Positions 1-11,174 of a DNA stretch of 64,000 bases are shown in pieces. The position numbers were made by a program, and so were the translations under genes. The first letter of the stretch is position 1; each line of letters begins with the position of its first letter. The notes under the pieces are model-generated. The model had not been told where the DNA came from. It saw nothing but the letters and a program-made list of their open reading frames with translations, and made no database searches. Source of the stretch: Rutidosis leptorrhynchoides (Eukaryota; Streptophyta; Magnoliopsida; Asterales; Asteraceae); contig NC_092338.1 of NCBI RefSeq assembly GCF_046630445.1, forward strand, positions 152,506,501 to 152,570,500, read 5' to 3'.

Positions 1-310
1 CAACGGTATAAAAATTTGTACAAAAGGCCTCTTTCTAAGAAATTTTTTGAGAAAAGCCCACAAGTCTTTTAAATGGACTCACTTTGTACTAGCCCATATT
101 TTGTTTTAAGTCCCAAAGCCATAATTTTTGATTAACAACCTATTTGAGATAGTGAATGTTTATTTTTATTGAGTCACACAAATTTTTATTTTTATTTGTA
201 AATCTTATAAATAAAGATTATCCATTTGAAAACGTGACGTGAATAGTTAAAGAATAATATTTTTCGACTGTTAATACATAAATAATACAATGATTAAAAA
301 TGATGGCAAA
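1..310. repeat. dispersed repeat, copy A
   Basis: This stretch aligns by eye with 21799-22170. Shared landmarks in the same order are CAACGGTATAAAAA, GAGAAAAGCCCACAAGTC, TTTGTACTAGCCCA, TTAACAACCTAT and AAATCTTATAAATAAA. Copy B carries about 90 extra bases in the middle. It may start before the window. No coding frame or terminal structure was found, so the element class is unknown. Confidence 0.6.
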
Positions 311-359
311 AATGATAATAATTAATTATTAATGTTAATGATTCATATTAAAATGAACG

Positions 360-1130
360 CTCGATGTTTTTTTTTTTGGAAAAAAAAAAAAAAAAACATG
401 AATACTACTCCACATATGAACAAATGCAAAATTATCGAAAGATGAAATAGCCGAACAAAATAATGGTTGGGCTCGGAATTAGAAAAAAGAAGACAACCTA
501 ACCGCGATTTACAAGCGAGCCAAACCAGGCCATAAGACAAGCAACAACAACCACGACTACTACTAAAAGACTAAACCGTTACACGATCATGAACAAAAGC
601 TAAAAGCTAACCGACTAAACGTATACCATGAACAACTATACCAAGGCAATCACAACAACAACATCATCAACATAACAAAAGAAACAAGCCAAGGGTCTAA
701 TGATTCTTGGCACCCGAGTTTACCACTTTACCATCAATCTTGTCGCGCTGAACCTCTTTTTCCGAACGATTATCAAATCTAACGATAATACATTAGACGA
801 ACCGTTGCCGATCAACGTAGCCGTCGAGAGAGGTAATACACCCCAATCTTCTTCGCATCAATCTTCTCCCCGTTATCCCTAATCGCAAAATCCTCTTCAG
901 CCTCCAAAATAGCCTTCGAAGGCGACTGGGCAGAAACCGAAACAGGGTCCGTGGCATTACCAATCTTTTTAACAACGATGCAAACTTCCAAAAAGGATCC
1001 CGCTTGAATCTTGATCAGTCGCTGTATCCACTTCAAGAACCAAATTGTCGTTACGATTGCTACTCGCATTAACCTCTCTTCAACATGTCCTGTAATGCGA
1101 ACCACCACAAAAATTATTAACATTTAACAT
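360..1130 (-). pseudogene. coding-like remnant, possibly LINE ORF1 and 3' end
   Basis: On the minus strand, overlapping frames between 1123 and 793 have protein-like composition (for example the KIGNATDPVSVSAQSPSKAI stretch), but no frame stays open. After the last stop comes several hundred bases of GT-rich non-coding sequence ending in homopolymer runs at 366-397. That layout fits the ORF1 or 3' end of a LINE on the minus strand. No diagnostic domain is visible, so the assignment is a guess. Confidence 0.25.
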
Positions 1131-1319
1131 CTTAATGATTAAATATAAAGTAACATATATAATTGGGAGAACATAGAAATCCAGACAGTTAGAGCATATA
1201 GAAACACTAAATCCTCACAAATAAAGTTTTATTATTCAATCGGATGATACAACCAATATATCAAGGCCAAAGACTAATTAACACTGATCCAGATGCGATT
1301 GTCAAATTCATTCAACTTT

Positions 1320-1860
1320 GGGCAACAGGAGGAAGTATTATGAAAGTACTTGTATGACTTGGTGGCTGTAAGAAGCAGATTCTGGTGCTATTTTCTAAAA
1401 CAAACGGCAAGCTTGTTGGGTTATGTATGCTAAGCAGCAACTTAGTAGCACTAATAAAGGTGGTATTAGTGCCTGTATACAATCACGCACAAGTCGACCT
1501 TCAGATCAACTCAACTCTAATAAAGATCAAAATTATTCTACAAAAATGACTAAAGTTGAACATATTTTCAAGGGTTGACTATTTTTGTGACAATGAGGTG
1601 ACTGGTTGTGGTGAGACGAAACTAGTATATATTTCAAGAAAATAATGCGGCAGCGATTTCACAAGGAATCGAATTTAAGGTTTATCAACTCATTTCCACT
1701 GGGAGGACAAGAAATGGATCTTGAAATATACTGATTAGATTATTTGGGTCCCACTGTGTGGGACTTGAGAAAACTGGTAATGCAGTGTACTCATCAAGAA
1801 ATAAAGATGATGTGACACTTGAAGGGTTCCAAAAGTCCTAAAAAAAGGCACCAACATTCT
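1320..1860 (+). pseudogene. gene-fragment duplicate, copy 1 (function unknown)
   Basis: This segment matches 11640-12210 on the same strand. Shared blocks include ATGAAAGTACT, CTTGGTGGCTGT, CCTGTATACAATCACGCACA, TTTTCAAGGGTTGACTA and TCATTTCCACTGGGAGGACA. The reading frame is open in the second copy but broken here. About 110 bases between the GAAATGG and TTCCAAAAGTCC blocks are present here and absent from copy 2. I do not recognise the protein. Confidence 0.5.
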
Positions 1861-1984
1861 ACCAGGATTTGAATTTCTTTTATCCAAATACCTAACTAGT
1901 ATCCATTTTGATCACTGAATGCTCAAGGAGAGGATAGTAAAACTATTATTATTCTAGCCAACAAATATTCATTGGTTCAGACTT

Positions 1985-2210
1985 CAGAAAGATGACTTTC
2001 CCTCATGACTTTCTATAAGGGAGGTCAGGAGTTCGACCACCATGAGCTGCAAAATATTTCCCTTGAGGTTACCCACTCATTTCATGGGCTTCTAAAGTCC
2101 CGGACGTATTGCACTTGAGCCTCACCCGAAGGGTTTTACCACACGCGATTTCCGTATAAATTCCCCTGTTGTTTTTGATAAAAGAGAAAAAAGACGGATG
2201 ATGGTGGTGA
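1985..2210 (+). repeat. SINE-like (tRNA-derived) element
   Basis: The block GGTCAGGAGTTCGACCACC at about 2030 resembles a pol III box B (GGTTCGANNCC). It is followed by a GAGGTTACCC/TCATGGGC body and a T-rich to A-rich tail near 2190-2210. This order is typical of plant SINE families. No target-site duplication was found, so the ends are approximate. Confidence 0.4.
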
Positions 2211-2670
2211 TTGCATGTGGACTACATGGCCAACGACAATACAAGATTCACATTCCACTAATTAAAAAAGTGCTCGATGAATTAAAGTAGATAACTATTT
2301 TTCAGTACTGGTCTTCAAGAAACCAGACACCAATTTTTCGGTACCGAAAAATCTTACTTTATCGTGATTTCTTTTATAGAAATGGGGTTTGAGTTCCAGA
2401 ATCTAGATAACCGGATTGATATTTGAATAGTGATTCACTTTCCGTATCAAGTTTTTCGACCCAATTAGTCATGGGTTGCACGAAATCTCGATTGGGATAA
2501 AACAAATACAACTTAATCTCTTGACTAAAAGAGAATTAAGAAAGATGATTGTAATGAATATTTCTGAGTGTTTTTGCAGAGAAAATGTGTGAAAAACTTT
2601 ATGAACAAATGTGGTGGTTGTCACAAGTTATAACAATAAACTGCCCAAAAACTGTCATAATCAGGTACTC

Positions 2671-2792
2671 GCACGGTGTGCCACAAAGTGGCACGGCATG
2701 CCACTTCATCCCTGACTTCAGCAAAACCTGGCTTGGCACGGCGTGCCACTTGAGTGCTCCTTCTGATCAGGTTCGCTTTGGCACGGCGTGCC
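2671..2792. repeat. cluster of four GGCACGGCGTGCC palindromes
   Basis: Four near-identical palindromes occur at 2671-2682, 2690-2702, 2735-2747 and 2780-2792, separated by 7, 32 and 32 bases. The last one is cut by the insertion of the downstream solo LTR, whose duplicated target GTGCC is the right half of the palindrome. Function unknown. GC content is well above the surroundings. Confidence 0.7.
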
Positions 2793-5700
2793 TGAAATGT
2801 CCCGTTCTTATTGATTAAAAACGTTCCATATTAATTGATTTCGTTGCGAGGTTTTGACCTCTATATGAGACGTTTTTCAAAGACTGCATTCTTTTTTTAA
2901 AACAAACCATAACCTTTATTTCATCAATAAAGGTTTAAAAAGCTTTACGTAGATTATCAAATAATGATAATCTAAAATATCCTGTTTACACACGACCATT
3001 ACATAATGGTTTACAATACAAATATGTTACAACAAAATAAGTTTCTTGAATGCAGTTTTTACACAATATCATACAAGCATGGACTCCAAATCTCGTCCTT
3101 ATTTAAGTATGCGACACGGAAGCTCTTAATAATCACCTGAGAATAAACATGCTTAGAACGTCAACAAAAATGTTGGTGAGTTATAGGTTTAACCTATATA
3201 TATTAAATCATAATAATAGACCACAAGATTTCATATTTCAATACACATCCCATACATAGAGATAAAAATCATTCATATGGTGAACACCTGGTAACCGACA
3301 TTAACAAGATGCATATATAAGAATATCCCCATCATTCCGGGACACCCTTCGGATATGATATAAATTTCGAAGTACTAAAGCATCCGGTACTTTGGATGGG
3401 GTTTGTTAGACCCAATAGATCTATCTTTAGGATTCGCGTCAATTAGGGTGTCTGTTCCCTAATTCTTAGATTACCAGACTTAATAAAAAGGGGCATATTC
3501 GATTTCGATAATTCAACCATAGAATGTAGTTTCACGTACTTGTGTCTATTTTGTAAATTATTTATAAAACCTGCATGTATTCTCATCCCAAAATATTAGA
3601 TTTTAAAAGTGGGACTATAACTTACTTTCACAGATTTTTACTTCGTCGAGAAGTAAGACTTGGCCACTGTTGATTCACGAACCTATAACAATATATACAT
3701 ATATATTAAAGTATGTTCAAAATATATTTACAACACTTTTAATATATTTTGATGTTTTAAGTTTATTAAGTCAGCTGTCCTCGTTAGTAACCTACAACTA
3801 GTTGTCCACAGTTAGATGTACAGAAATAAATCAATAAATATTATCTTGAATCAATCCACGACCCAGTGTATACGTATCTCAGTATTGATCACAACTCAAA
3901 CTATATATATTTTGGAATCAACCTCAACCCTGTATAGCTAACTCCAACATTCACATATAGAGTGTCTATGGTTGTTCCGAAATATATATAGATGTGTCGA
4001 CATGATAGGTCGAAATATTGTATACGTGTCTATGGTATCTCAAGATTACATAATATATAATACAAGTTGATTAAGTTATGGTTGGAATAGATTTGTTACC
4101 AATTTTCACGTAGCTAAAATGAGAAAAATTATCCAATCTTGTTTTACCCATAACTTCTTCATTTTAAATCCGTTTTGAATGAATAAAATTGCTATGGTTT
4201 CATATTGAACTGTATTTTATGAATCTAAACAGAAAAAGTATAGGTTTATAGTCGGAAAAATAAGTTACAAGTCGTTTTTGTAAAGGTAGTCATTTCAGTT
4301 TAAAGAACGACGTCTAGATGACCATTTTAGAAAACATACTTCCACTTTGAGTTTAACCATAATTTTTGGATATAGTTTCATGTTCATAATAAAAATCATT
4401 TTCTCAGAATAACAACTTTTAAATCAAAGTTTATCATAGTTTTTAATTAACTAACCCAAAACAGCCCGCGGTGTTACTACGACGGCGTAAATCCGGTTTT
4501 ACGGTGTTTTTCGTGTTTCCAGGTTTTAAATCATTAAGTTAGCATATCATATAGATATAGAACATGTGTTTAGTTAATTTTAAAAGTCAAGTTAGAAGGA
4601 TTAACTTTTGTTTGCGAACAAGTTTAGAATTAACTAAACTATGTTCTAGTGATTACGAGTTTAAACCTTCGAATAAGATAGTTTTATATATATGAATCGA
4701 ATGATGTTATGAACATCATTACTACCTCAAGTTTAGTAGGTAAACCTACTGGAAGTGACAAGAAATGATCTAGCTTCAAAGGATCTTGGATGGCTTGAAA
4801 GTTCTTGAAGTAGGATCATGACACAAAAACAAGTTCAAGTAAGATTTTTGCTCGAATTAAGATAGTTTATAGTTATAGAAATTGAATCAAAGTTTGAATA
4901 TGAATATTACCTTGAATAAGAAAGATAACCTACTGTATATAACAAAGGTTTCTTGATCTTAGATGATTACTTGGAATGGATTAGAAAGCTTGGAAGTAAA
5001 TTAGTAAACTTGAAGGGATTTTTGAAGTATTCTTGAAGTGTTCTTCCTATGATGATTATAGCTTGATTCTTGAAGTGATTTTTGATGAAGATGATGATTA
5101 ACTACTGGAAAAATACGTTCATAATAGTGTGGGTGTGTTGAGAGAGAATTAGAAAGAGATTTGGAAGTGAAATGGAGTGAATGATGAGTGTTAATTGGTG
5201 AGTGGTGAGTGGGGTTAAAAGGAGTTCTAGTTAGTTGACTAGCTCATGGTAGAAGTTAAAATTGATTAGTCATACATGACATAATCAAGAGTGGAATCTC
5301 ATGCTAGTTCCTATTGGTATATACCCATAGTAAGTACGTTTTGAAGCTGTGTATAATACGGGTAAGAATACGACTAGAATTCTTGATGAAAGAAAAGAAT
5401 GGGAAAGTAACTGTAACCATTTTCGTTAAGTATGAGTGTTTTGATATATGTCTTGAAGTCTTCCAAAAGTATTTTAATACATCTAAATACACTACATGTA
5501 TATACATTTTAACGGAGTCGTTAAGTCATCGTTAGTCGTTACATGTAAGTGTTGTTTTGAAACCTTTAAGTTAACGATCTCAATTAATATTGTTAACCCA
5601 TTGTTTATTATATCTAATGAGATGTTAAATTATTATATTATCATGATATTATGATATATTAATATATCTTAATATGATATATATACATTTAAATGTCGTT

Positions 5701-6041
5701 ACAACGATAATCGTTACATATATGTCTCGTTTCGAAATCCTTAAGTTAGTAGTCTTGTTTATATGTATATAACTCATTGTTAATATACTTATGGAGATAC
5801 TTACTTATCATAATCTCATGTTAACCATATGTATATCCATATATATATCATCATGTCGTTTTTACAAGTTTTAACGTTCGTGAATCGCCGGTCAACTTGG
5901 GTGGTCAATTGTCTATATGAAACATATTTCAATTAATCAAGTCTTAACAAGTTTGATTGCTTAACATGTTGGAAACATTTAATCATGTAAATATCAATCT
6001 CAATTAATATATATAAACATGGAAAAGTTCGGGTCACTACA
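2793..6041 (-). mobile_element. solo LTR of element-1-type Gypsy retrotransposon
   Basis: This 3249-bp sequence starts TGAAATGTCCC and ends GGTCACTACA. It is flanked by the direct repeat GTGCC at 2788-2792 and 6042-6046. Both ends and most of the length match the two LTRs of the chromovirus at 34835-38084 and 56529-59778. No internal region is present, so this is a solo LTR left by recombination between two LTRs. The segment around 4730-5320 differs strongly from those LTRs, which marks it as a different subfamily. A minus orientation is inferred from the complete element. Confidence 0.9.
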
Positions 6042-6046
6042 GTGCC

Positions 6047-6254
6047 ACCCTCAGTCTGGTCATTCAACATATGTACAAGCCATGATTTGATCACCACATT
6101 CTCGTTTCATTTCCACAATCTATTTCGCTCTTTACGAACATGCACTCCGCACTTCACCGAATCCGTTTAAGAGTATCAATAGATCACTCCTTTCTCTACT
6201 TAGTAAATCCAATTACACCAAAATCCTTGATTAGATGATTAAATCACCAACAAA
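6047..6254. other. unassigned spacer between solo LTR and Copia element
   Basis: I see no ORF or repeat family here. A 13-bp motif, attacaccaaaat (6222-6234), recurs inverted at 11177-11189 on the other side of the Copia element, so the pre-insertion sequence could have folded into a hairpin. Confidence 0.4.
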
Positions 6255-6259
6255 TCCCC

Positions 6260-6475
6260 TAATGAAACGGAAGTAAATTGCAAAAGTGATAACTGTTTTC
6301 ACTGAATTAAAATGATCAGAGTACACTGATACACATATATATCTCTATCTAATCTAACGACCTAACCACTTGTATTAACAAAAGTACCAGCTAACAAACT
6401 ATTCTAAATAATTACAAGTAACACCCCTACACTATGTTACTATGTACATTTAGAGTAGAAGTATAATATTCCATA
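6260..6475 (-). repeat. 3' LTR of Copia element
   Basis: This is a direct repeat of 10954-11169 with one difference (GAGTAGAAG here, GAGCAGAAG there). The canonical TG/CA ends lie 2-3 bases inside. I extended the boundary because only then do both flanks give the perfect TSD TCCCC. Confidence 0.9.
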
Positions 6476-6487
6476 TCCTCCCCTCAA
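6476..6487 (-). promoter_or_regulatory. polypurine tract, Copia element
   Basis: On the minus strand this reads TGAGGGGAGGA directly before the 3' LTR, the position where plus-strand DNA synthesis is primed. It overlaps the pol stop codon. Confidence 0.8.
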
Positions 6488-9400
6488 GTTGGAAGTTCTT
6501 GAAAACCCAACTTGGAAGATAACACTAGATGCTTATTTCGACCAAGAGCTTTAGTCATCAGATCAGCTAATTGCAAGTTTGTTGGAATATAAGCTGTCTG
6601 CAAGAACCCATCTTGAATTTTATCCCTTGTAAAATGACAATCAATATCAAGATGCTTTGTTCGTTCATGGAAGCAAGGATTAGCAGCAATTTGTTGTGCT
6701 GCCTTATTATCACAAAACAAGGTAATTGGCACCTTGACTGGAATATGCAAATCTTGTAACAAATAAGTCAACCATATCAATTCACAAGTGGTTGATGCCA
6801 TGCTTCTATATTCAGCTTCTGTGGATGATCTTGACACAGTAGCCTGCTTCTTTGTTTTCCAAGAAACAAGAGAATGTCCCAGAAAAACACAATAGCGTGT
6901 TAATGACTTTCTAGTCATTAAACATGAAGCCCAATCTGCATCTGAAAAGGCTGCAACTTTCAAATTAGGTTGAATAGGGTAAAACAAACCTTTTGAAATT
7001 GTCCCTTTGAGATATCTGAGTAAGTGAATAGCAGCATGCATATGCAGGTCTGTAGGAGATGAAATAAACTGACTCAAATGTTGAACACTATAAGAAATGT
7101 CAGGCCTGGTCATAGAAAGGTATAATAATCTCCCAACTAATCTCCTATACCCTTCTGGAGTGGACAACTGTTGACCCTTTGATAAAGTCAACTTTAACTG
7201 TGATGGTAAAGGGGTTGACACAGGTTTACATGCAGTCAACCATGCATCCTTTAGTAAATCCAAAATATACTTTCTTTGATGCAAGTAAGTCCCTTTTGTG
7301 GTCCTGCACAATTCTATTCCAAGGAAATACCTTGCTAACCCCAGATCTTTAATGGTAAATTTGTTGTCCAAATCAGCTTTGACCTTTTGAATTTCTTCTT
7401 CAGAATTGCCTGTAACAAGTATATCATCTACATAGACTAAAAGGGCAGTAAAAGTATCATTCTCTATTTTGATGAAAAGAGAATAATCATGCTTAGATTG
7501 GTTGTAACCAATTGAGATGAGATATTTAGTCAACTCTTGGTTCCACTGCCTTGAAGCCTGCTTCAAACCATATAATGATTTAGTCAATTTACATACTTGA
7601 CCAGGTTTGACCTTATCATATCCTTCTGGTGGAAGCATGTAGATATCCTCATCAACAAAACCATGTAAAAAAGCATTGTTTACATCTAATTGATGTAGTG
7701 GCCATTCTTTTGCTGTAGCTATTGCTATGATAACTCTTACAGTAGCAATTTTAGCCACAGGAGAAAAAGTGTGTTTGTAATCCACACCTTCCTTTTGATC
7801 AAAACCTCTCACCACTAATCGTGCTTTTAATCTTTCCACTGTGCCATCTGCATTGTACTTGGTTTTATAAACCCATTTAGAAGTAATTAGCTTGTGGTCT
7901 GCAGGTAAGTCAGTGATTTGCCACGTGTCATTTTGCTCTAGAGCTTGTATTTCTTTATTCATGGCTGCTACCCATTCTGGTCTTGCAGCAGCTTGTTTAT
8001 AATTAGAAGGTTCTTCTGAACTGAGCACATGATAAATGGAAGCAACATAATCATGTGGATAATCTTTAAAGTCAGACTGGTTGAATAAAGGATATACAGT
8101 GCCTGCAGAAACATGACTTGCTCTCTTTGTTTGAACAAAATCCTTTAACCAGACAGATTTTTTGGTGGTTCTGGATGATCTTCTTACTGGTACATCTGCA
8201 TTTCTTGTTGCTTCAGCATTAACAACTGTAGGTTCAAGAATTTCTTGTGTAGTGGAATCTTGTGAATTATTGATCTCTGATGACTCATCATCACCAAAAA
8301 GAACCATATCCTTTTGAATAAAAGGTAATTCTGTGATCTTTTCTTTGAAAGGAAACACATCTTCCTTAAAAATAACATCTCTGCTACAAAAGATTTCTTT
8401 TGTGTCCAAATTGTACAACTTGTACCCTTTCTGTCCAGGTGGATAACCTATCAAAATACATCTCATTCCTCTTGGTGTGAATTTATCCATTCCTGGTTTT
8501 GTGACTGCTGCATAAGCTAAACACCCAATTACCCTTAAGTGACTATAATCTGGAGCTACACCATGTAATCTTTCAAAAGGAGATTTCCAAGACAAAATCT
8601 TCATAGGTATTTTATTTATCAAGTAGGTGGCAGAGAGTATGCATTCACCCCAAAACTTATTGGGCAACCCACTTTGAATTTTAATAGCCCGTGCAGTATC
8701 TAATAGATGTCTATGTTTTCTCTCAACAATCCTATTTTGTTGAGGGGTATAAGGCATTGACCTTTGATGTATGACACCTTTAGATTTTAGAAATGCTATG
8801 CATGCTTTATTAACTATCTCAGTCCCATTATCAGATCTCAAATATTTGGGACTAGTGTCAAAATGAGTCCTAATATTGGAGAAAAACTGAGACATAATAG
8901 AGATGACAGTATCTTTAGTATGCAAAAGATATGTCCATGTGCACCTAGTACAATCATCAACAATGGTGAGGAAATAATGCTCACCATTTAAAGCAGGAGT
9001 TTTGTATGGACCCCATAAGTCAACATGAATTAGCTCAAAAGGTTTAGTTGACCTAGTCTGACTCAATGGAAAAGGCAATTTGTGTGCTTTTGCAATCAAA
9101 CAAGTATCACAATAAAAGTGAGATATATTTGCTTTGTTACAATCAGTTACATGAATAAGCTTGGACACAGATGTATGACCAAGTCTGGAATGAAACAACT
9201 CAGTAGTAACTTCATTTGTTTTATTACAAATGGCAGTATTTACAAAGGATGACAAAACAGAATAGGAAACCTTTGAAATTGAAGTAGAAGATGGTTTGCA
9301 GATGTAAAGATTATTGAACCCTTCTCCAACAGCTACCACCTTTTTAGCCGAAGGGTCCTGGAAAACAAACCATGTAGGAAAGAAAATGGCTAAGAAAAGT

Positions 9401-10362
9401 TGTGCTCTTAGTAGTTTCCCAACAGATAAAAGATTAACTTGGAACTCCGGAACATAAAAGACATCAGAAAGACATAGAGAATCAGTAATATGCACTTTTC
9501 CTATTTTGGTCACCCATTTACTAGTTCCATCTGGTAGCTGAATCTTAATTGGTTTACTCAGGGTTTTAACAGACTGGAAAAGATTAATATTGGGTGACAT
9601 ATGATCTGAAGCTCCTGTGTCAACAATCCAATCTTCTTTGATGTTATAATCACTATGTGCTTTAGTTAGCATTTTAAGTGAAGCTTGAAAAGATATACCT
9701 GCATGTGGCCTTGAAGTACCAGCCACATTAGTAATATCTGCCTCAACAGTTTTGCCCTTGAACATTTTCATCATCTCCTGGCAAACTGCATTAACAAGCC
9801 TTTGATCAAGTTCAACCTTCTCAGTGCACAATTCATTTTCTCCTTCAAAACAGAATGGTGTATCTTTCTGCATATAGCCATCAAAATGAGTAGTGACCTG
9901 TGCAGCCATCTTGTTTCCTTTTCTTCCCTTTCTTCCTTTAAACCAATCTGGATACCCAATTCTTTCAAAGCAACCTTCATAGAGATGACCTTCTTGGTTA
10001 CAAAATATGCATTTCTTGTCTTCTTTGTCTTCTCTATTGTATCTTTTGTAGTTAACATTGCCTCCAATTTGTTTCTTGTTATGATTAGCAAAAAAAGCAG
10101 TTGGATCAACTTCATTATGAGTCACTTGCTTCTGTTTTTCCACCTGCTGCACAATGTAGTAAGCTTTATTGATGTTAGGAAGTGGATCCATTGACAATAT
10201 CTGATTTCTAACTGACTCAAATTCATCATTGAGCCTCATCAGAAATTGCATTAGTTTGGATCTGCTATCAATTTCCATGAACTTTTCAATGATTCCACAT
10301 GTGCATTCCCTCATCTTACCACAATTACACACAGGTATACCATTTAAACTATGAAGTTCATC
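6484..10362 (-). CDS. Copia pol polyprotein (zinc knuckle, protease, integrase, RT, RNase H)
   Basis: This is the part of the polyprotein downstream of an in-frame stop, about 1290 codons. The following positions count from residue 1 at 10332. A CCHC zinc knuckle uses C108, C111, H116 and C121. The protease has DTG at 238-240. The integrase shows an HHCC zinc domain followed by the Asp-Asp-Glu core (HVDLWG, RSDNG, VERKHR). RT contains YVDDILVTG, and RNase H contains DADWA and STEAEYR. All these catalytic motifs look intact. The reading frame is the same as that of the gag ORF upstream, so the two were one polyprotein until the stop at 10363-10365 arose. The product would act in virus-like particles and integrate cDNA in the nucleus. 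Confidence 0.93.
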   Translation of the reverse strand, partial: DELHSLNGIPVCNCGKMRECTCGIIEKFMEIDSRSKLMQFLMRLNDEFESVRNQILSMDPLPNINKAYYIVQQVEKQKQVTHNEVDPTAFFANHNKKQIGGNVNYKRYNREDKEDKKCIFCNQEGHLYEGCFERIGYPDWFKGRKGRKGNKMAAQVTTHFDGYMQKDTPFCFEGENELCTEKVELDQRLVNAVCQEMMKMFKGKTVEADITNVAGTSRPHAGISFQASLKMLTKAHSDYNIKEDWIVDTGASDHMSPNINLFQSVKTLSKPIKIQLPDGTSKWVTKIGKVHITDSLCLSDVFYVPEFQVNLLSVGKLLRAQLFLAIFFPTWFVFQDPSAKKVVAVGEGFNNLYICKPSSTSISKVSYSVLSSFVNTAICNKTNEVTTELFHSRLGHTSVSKLIHVTDCNKANISHFYCDTCLIAKAHKLPFPLSQTRSTKPFELIHVDLWGPYKTPALNGEHYFLTIVDDCTRCTWTYLLHTKDTVISIMSQFFSNIRTHFDTSPKYLRSDNGTEIVNKACIAFLKSKGVIHQRSMPYTPQQNRIVERKHRHLLDTARAIKIQSGLPNKFWGECILSATYLINKIPMKILSWKSPFERLHGVAPDYSHLRVIGCLAYAAVTKPGMDKFTPRGMRCILIGYPPGQKGYKLYNLDTKEIFCSRDVIFKEDVFPFKEKITELPFIQKDMVLFGDDESSEINNSQDSTTQEILEPTVVNAEATRNADVPVRRSSRTTKKSVWLKDFVQTKRASHVSAGTVYPLFNQSDFKDYPHDYVASIYHVLSSEEPSNYKQAAARPEWVAAMNKEIQALEQNDTWQITDLPADHKLITSKWVYKTKYNADGTVERLKARLVVRGFDQKEGVDYKHTFSPVAKIATVRVIIAIATAKEWPLHQLDVNNAFLHGFVDEDIYMLPPEGYDKVKPGQVCKLTKSLYGLKQASRQWNQELTKYLISIGYNQSKHDYSLFIKIENDTFTALLVYVDDILVTGNSEEEIQKVKADLDNKFTIKDLGLARYFLGIELCRTTKGTYLHQRKYILDLLKDAWLTACKPVSTPLPSQLKLTLSKGQQLSTPEGYRRLVGRLLYLSMTRPDISYSVQHLSQFISSPTDLHMHAAIHLLRYLKGTISKGLFYPIQPNLKVAAFSDADWASCLMTRKSLTRYCVFLGHSLVSWKTKKQATVSRSSTEAEYRSMASTTCELIWLTYLLQDLHIPVKVPITLFCDNKAAQQIAANPCFHERTKHLDIDCHFTRDKIQDGFLQTAYIPTNLQLADLMTKALGRNKHLVLSSKLGFQELPT

Positions 10363-10797
10363 CTAAAATCTTTTCAATTTGTTATAGTAAGCAGCAACAG
10401 TCAATCCTCCTTGATTAACTTTACTAAGCTCTCTTTCAATTTGATAAATCAGAGGACCATTACTCTGACCATATCTTTCATTGAGTTCTTTCCACAATTC
10501 TTGAGCAGATTGTGCATATAAGAACGATTCAGACAATTCAGCAATCATAGAGTTTAAGATCCAGCAAATTACCATATAGTCACAGCGAGTCCACCTTTGG
10601 AAATTAGCATCTGTAACAGCAGGTTTAGCCAAAGTTCCATCAATGAACCCTAGCTTCAGCTTTGCACCTAACGCCATTTTGATCGTCCTACTCCATCCAG
10701 TATAATTGCTTCCATTGAACAGAGTGGTAGTCAACGTCATACCAGGATGATCGGAATTGGCAAGATACAATGGATCATTTGTTGAATTGTTCTCCAT
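10363..10797 (-). CDS. Copia gag N-terminal part, ends at a premature stop
   Basis: This encodes 144 residues starting MENNSTNDPLYLANSDHPGM, a typical Copia gag start, with the GSNYTGW block characteristic of the family. It forms the amino half of the capsid protein. Translation stops at a TAG (10363-10365) where related proteins have a Trp codon. The same frame continues for ten codons into the pol frame, so this is one nonsense mutation and not a gag/pol boundary. The start codon lies about 155 bases inside the 5' LTR boundary, after the primer-binding site. Confidence 0.88.
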   Translation of the reverse strand: MENNSTNDPLYLANSDHPGMTLTTTLFNGSNYTGWSRTIKMALGAKLKLGFIDGTLAKPAVTDANFQRWTRCDYMVICWILNSMIAELSESFLYAQSAQELWKELNERYGQSNGPLIYQIERELSKVNQGGLTVAAYYNKLKRF

Positions 10798-10941
10798 TTT
10801 TCACCAACGATTCAAATTAGGGCACCACTTTAACTTGAAAACGAGCGATTGAACCAATTAGGGCACCAATCGTGCAAATCGATCAAATTAGGGCACCGCA
10901 ACTAAGAATGAATCAATGATGACAGTAATCAACGCCGTGGC

Positions 10942-10953
10942 GCTCTGATACCA
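10942..10953 (-). promoter_or_regulatory. primer-binding site (tRNA-iMet), Copia element
   Basis: On the minus strand this reads TGGTATCAGAGC, complementary to the 3' end of initiator tRNA-Met. It directly abuts the 5' LTR. Confidence 0.88.
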
Positions 10954-11169
10954 TAATGAAACGGAAGTAAATTGCAAAAGTGATAACTGTTTTCACTGAA
11001 TTAAAATGATCAGAGTACACTGATACACATATATATCTCTATCTAATCTAACGACCTAACCACTTGTATTAACAAAAGTACCAGCTAACAAACTATTCTA
11101 AATAATTACAAGTAACACCCCTACACTATGTTACTATGTACATTTAGAGCAGAAGTATAATATTCCATA
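10954..11169 (-). repeat. 5' LTR of Copia element
   Basis: Partner of the LTR at 6260-6475, with one visible mismatch over 216 bases. It is followed by the TSD copy TCCCC at 11170-11174. Confidence 0.9.
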
Positions 11170-11174
11170 TCCCC

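Larger units (their letters stand above)
6260..11169 (-). mobile_element. Ty1/Copia retrotransposon, nearly intact
   Basis: This 4.9-kb element on the minus strand has 216-bp LTRs (6260-6475 and 10954-11169) that differ at one visible base. Its flanks carry the 5-bp duplication TCCCC (6255-6259 and 11170-11174). The primer-binding site next to the 5' LTR fits initiator tRNA-Met and the polypurine tract lies against the 3' LTR. The single gag-pol frame has domain order gag, zinc knuckle, protease, integrase, RT, RNase H, which is Copia order. The short LTRs and the gag N-terminus suggest an Ale/Ivana-like lineage, which I could not test. One nonsense codon in gag is the only visible lesion. 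Confidence 0.95.

Noticed and set aside
9771..10194. Overlapping 114- and 130-codon frames in the Copia element
   Set aside because: Out-of-frame shadows of the polyprotein zinc-knuckle region.
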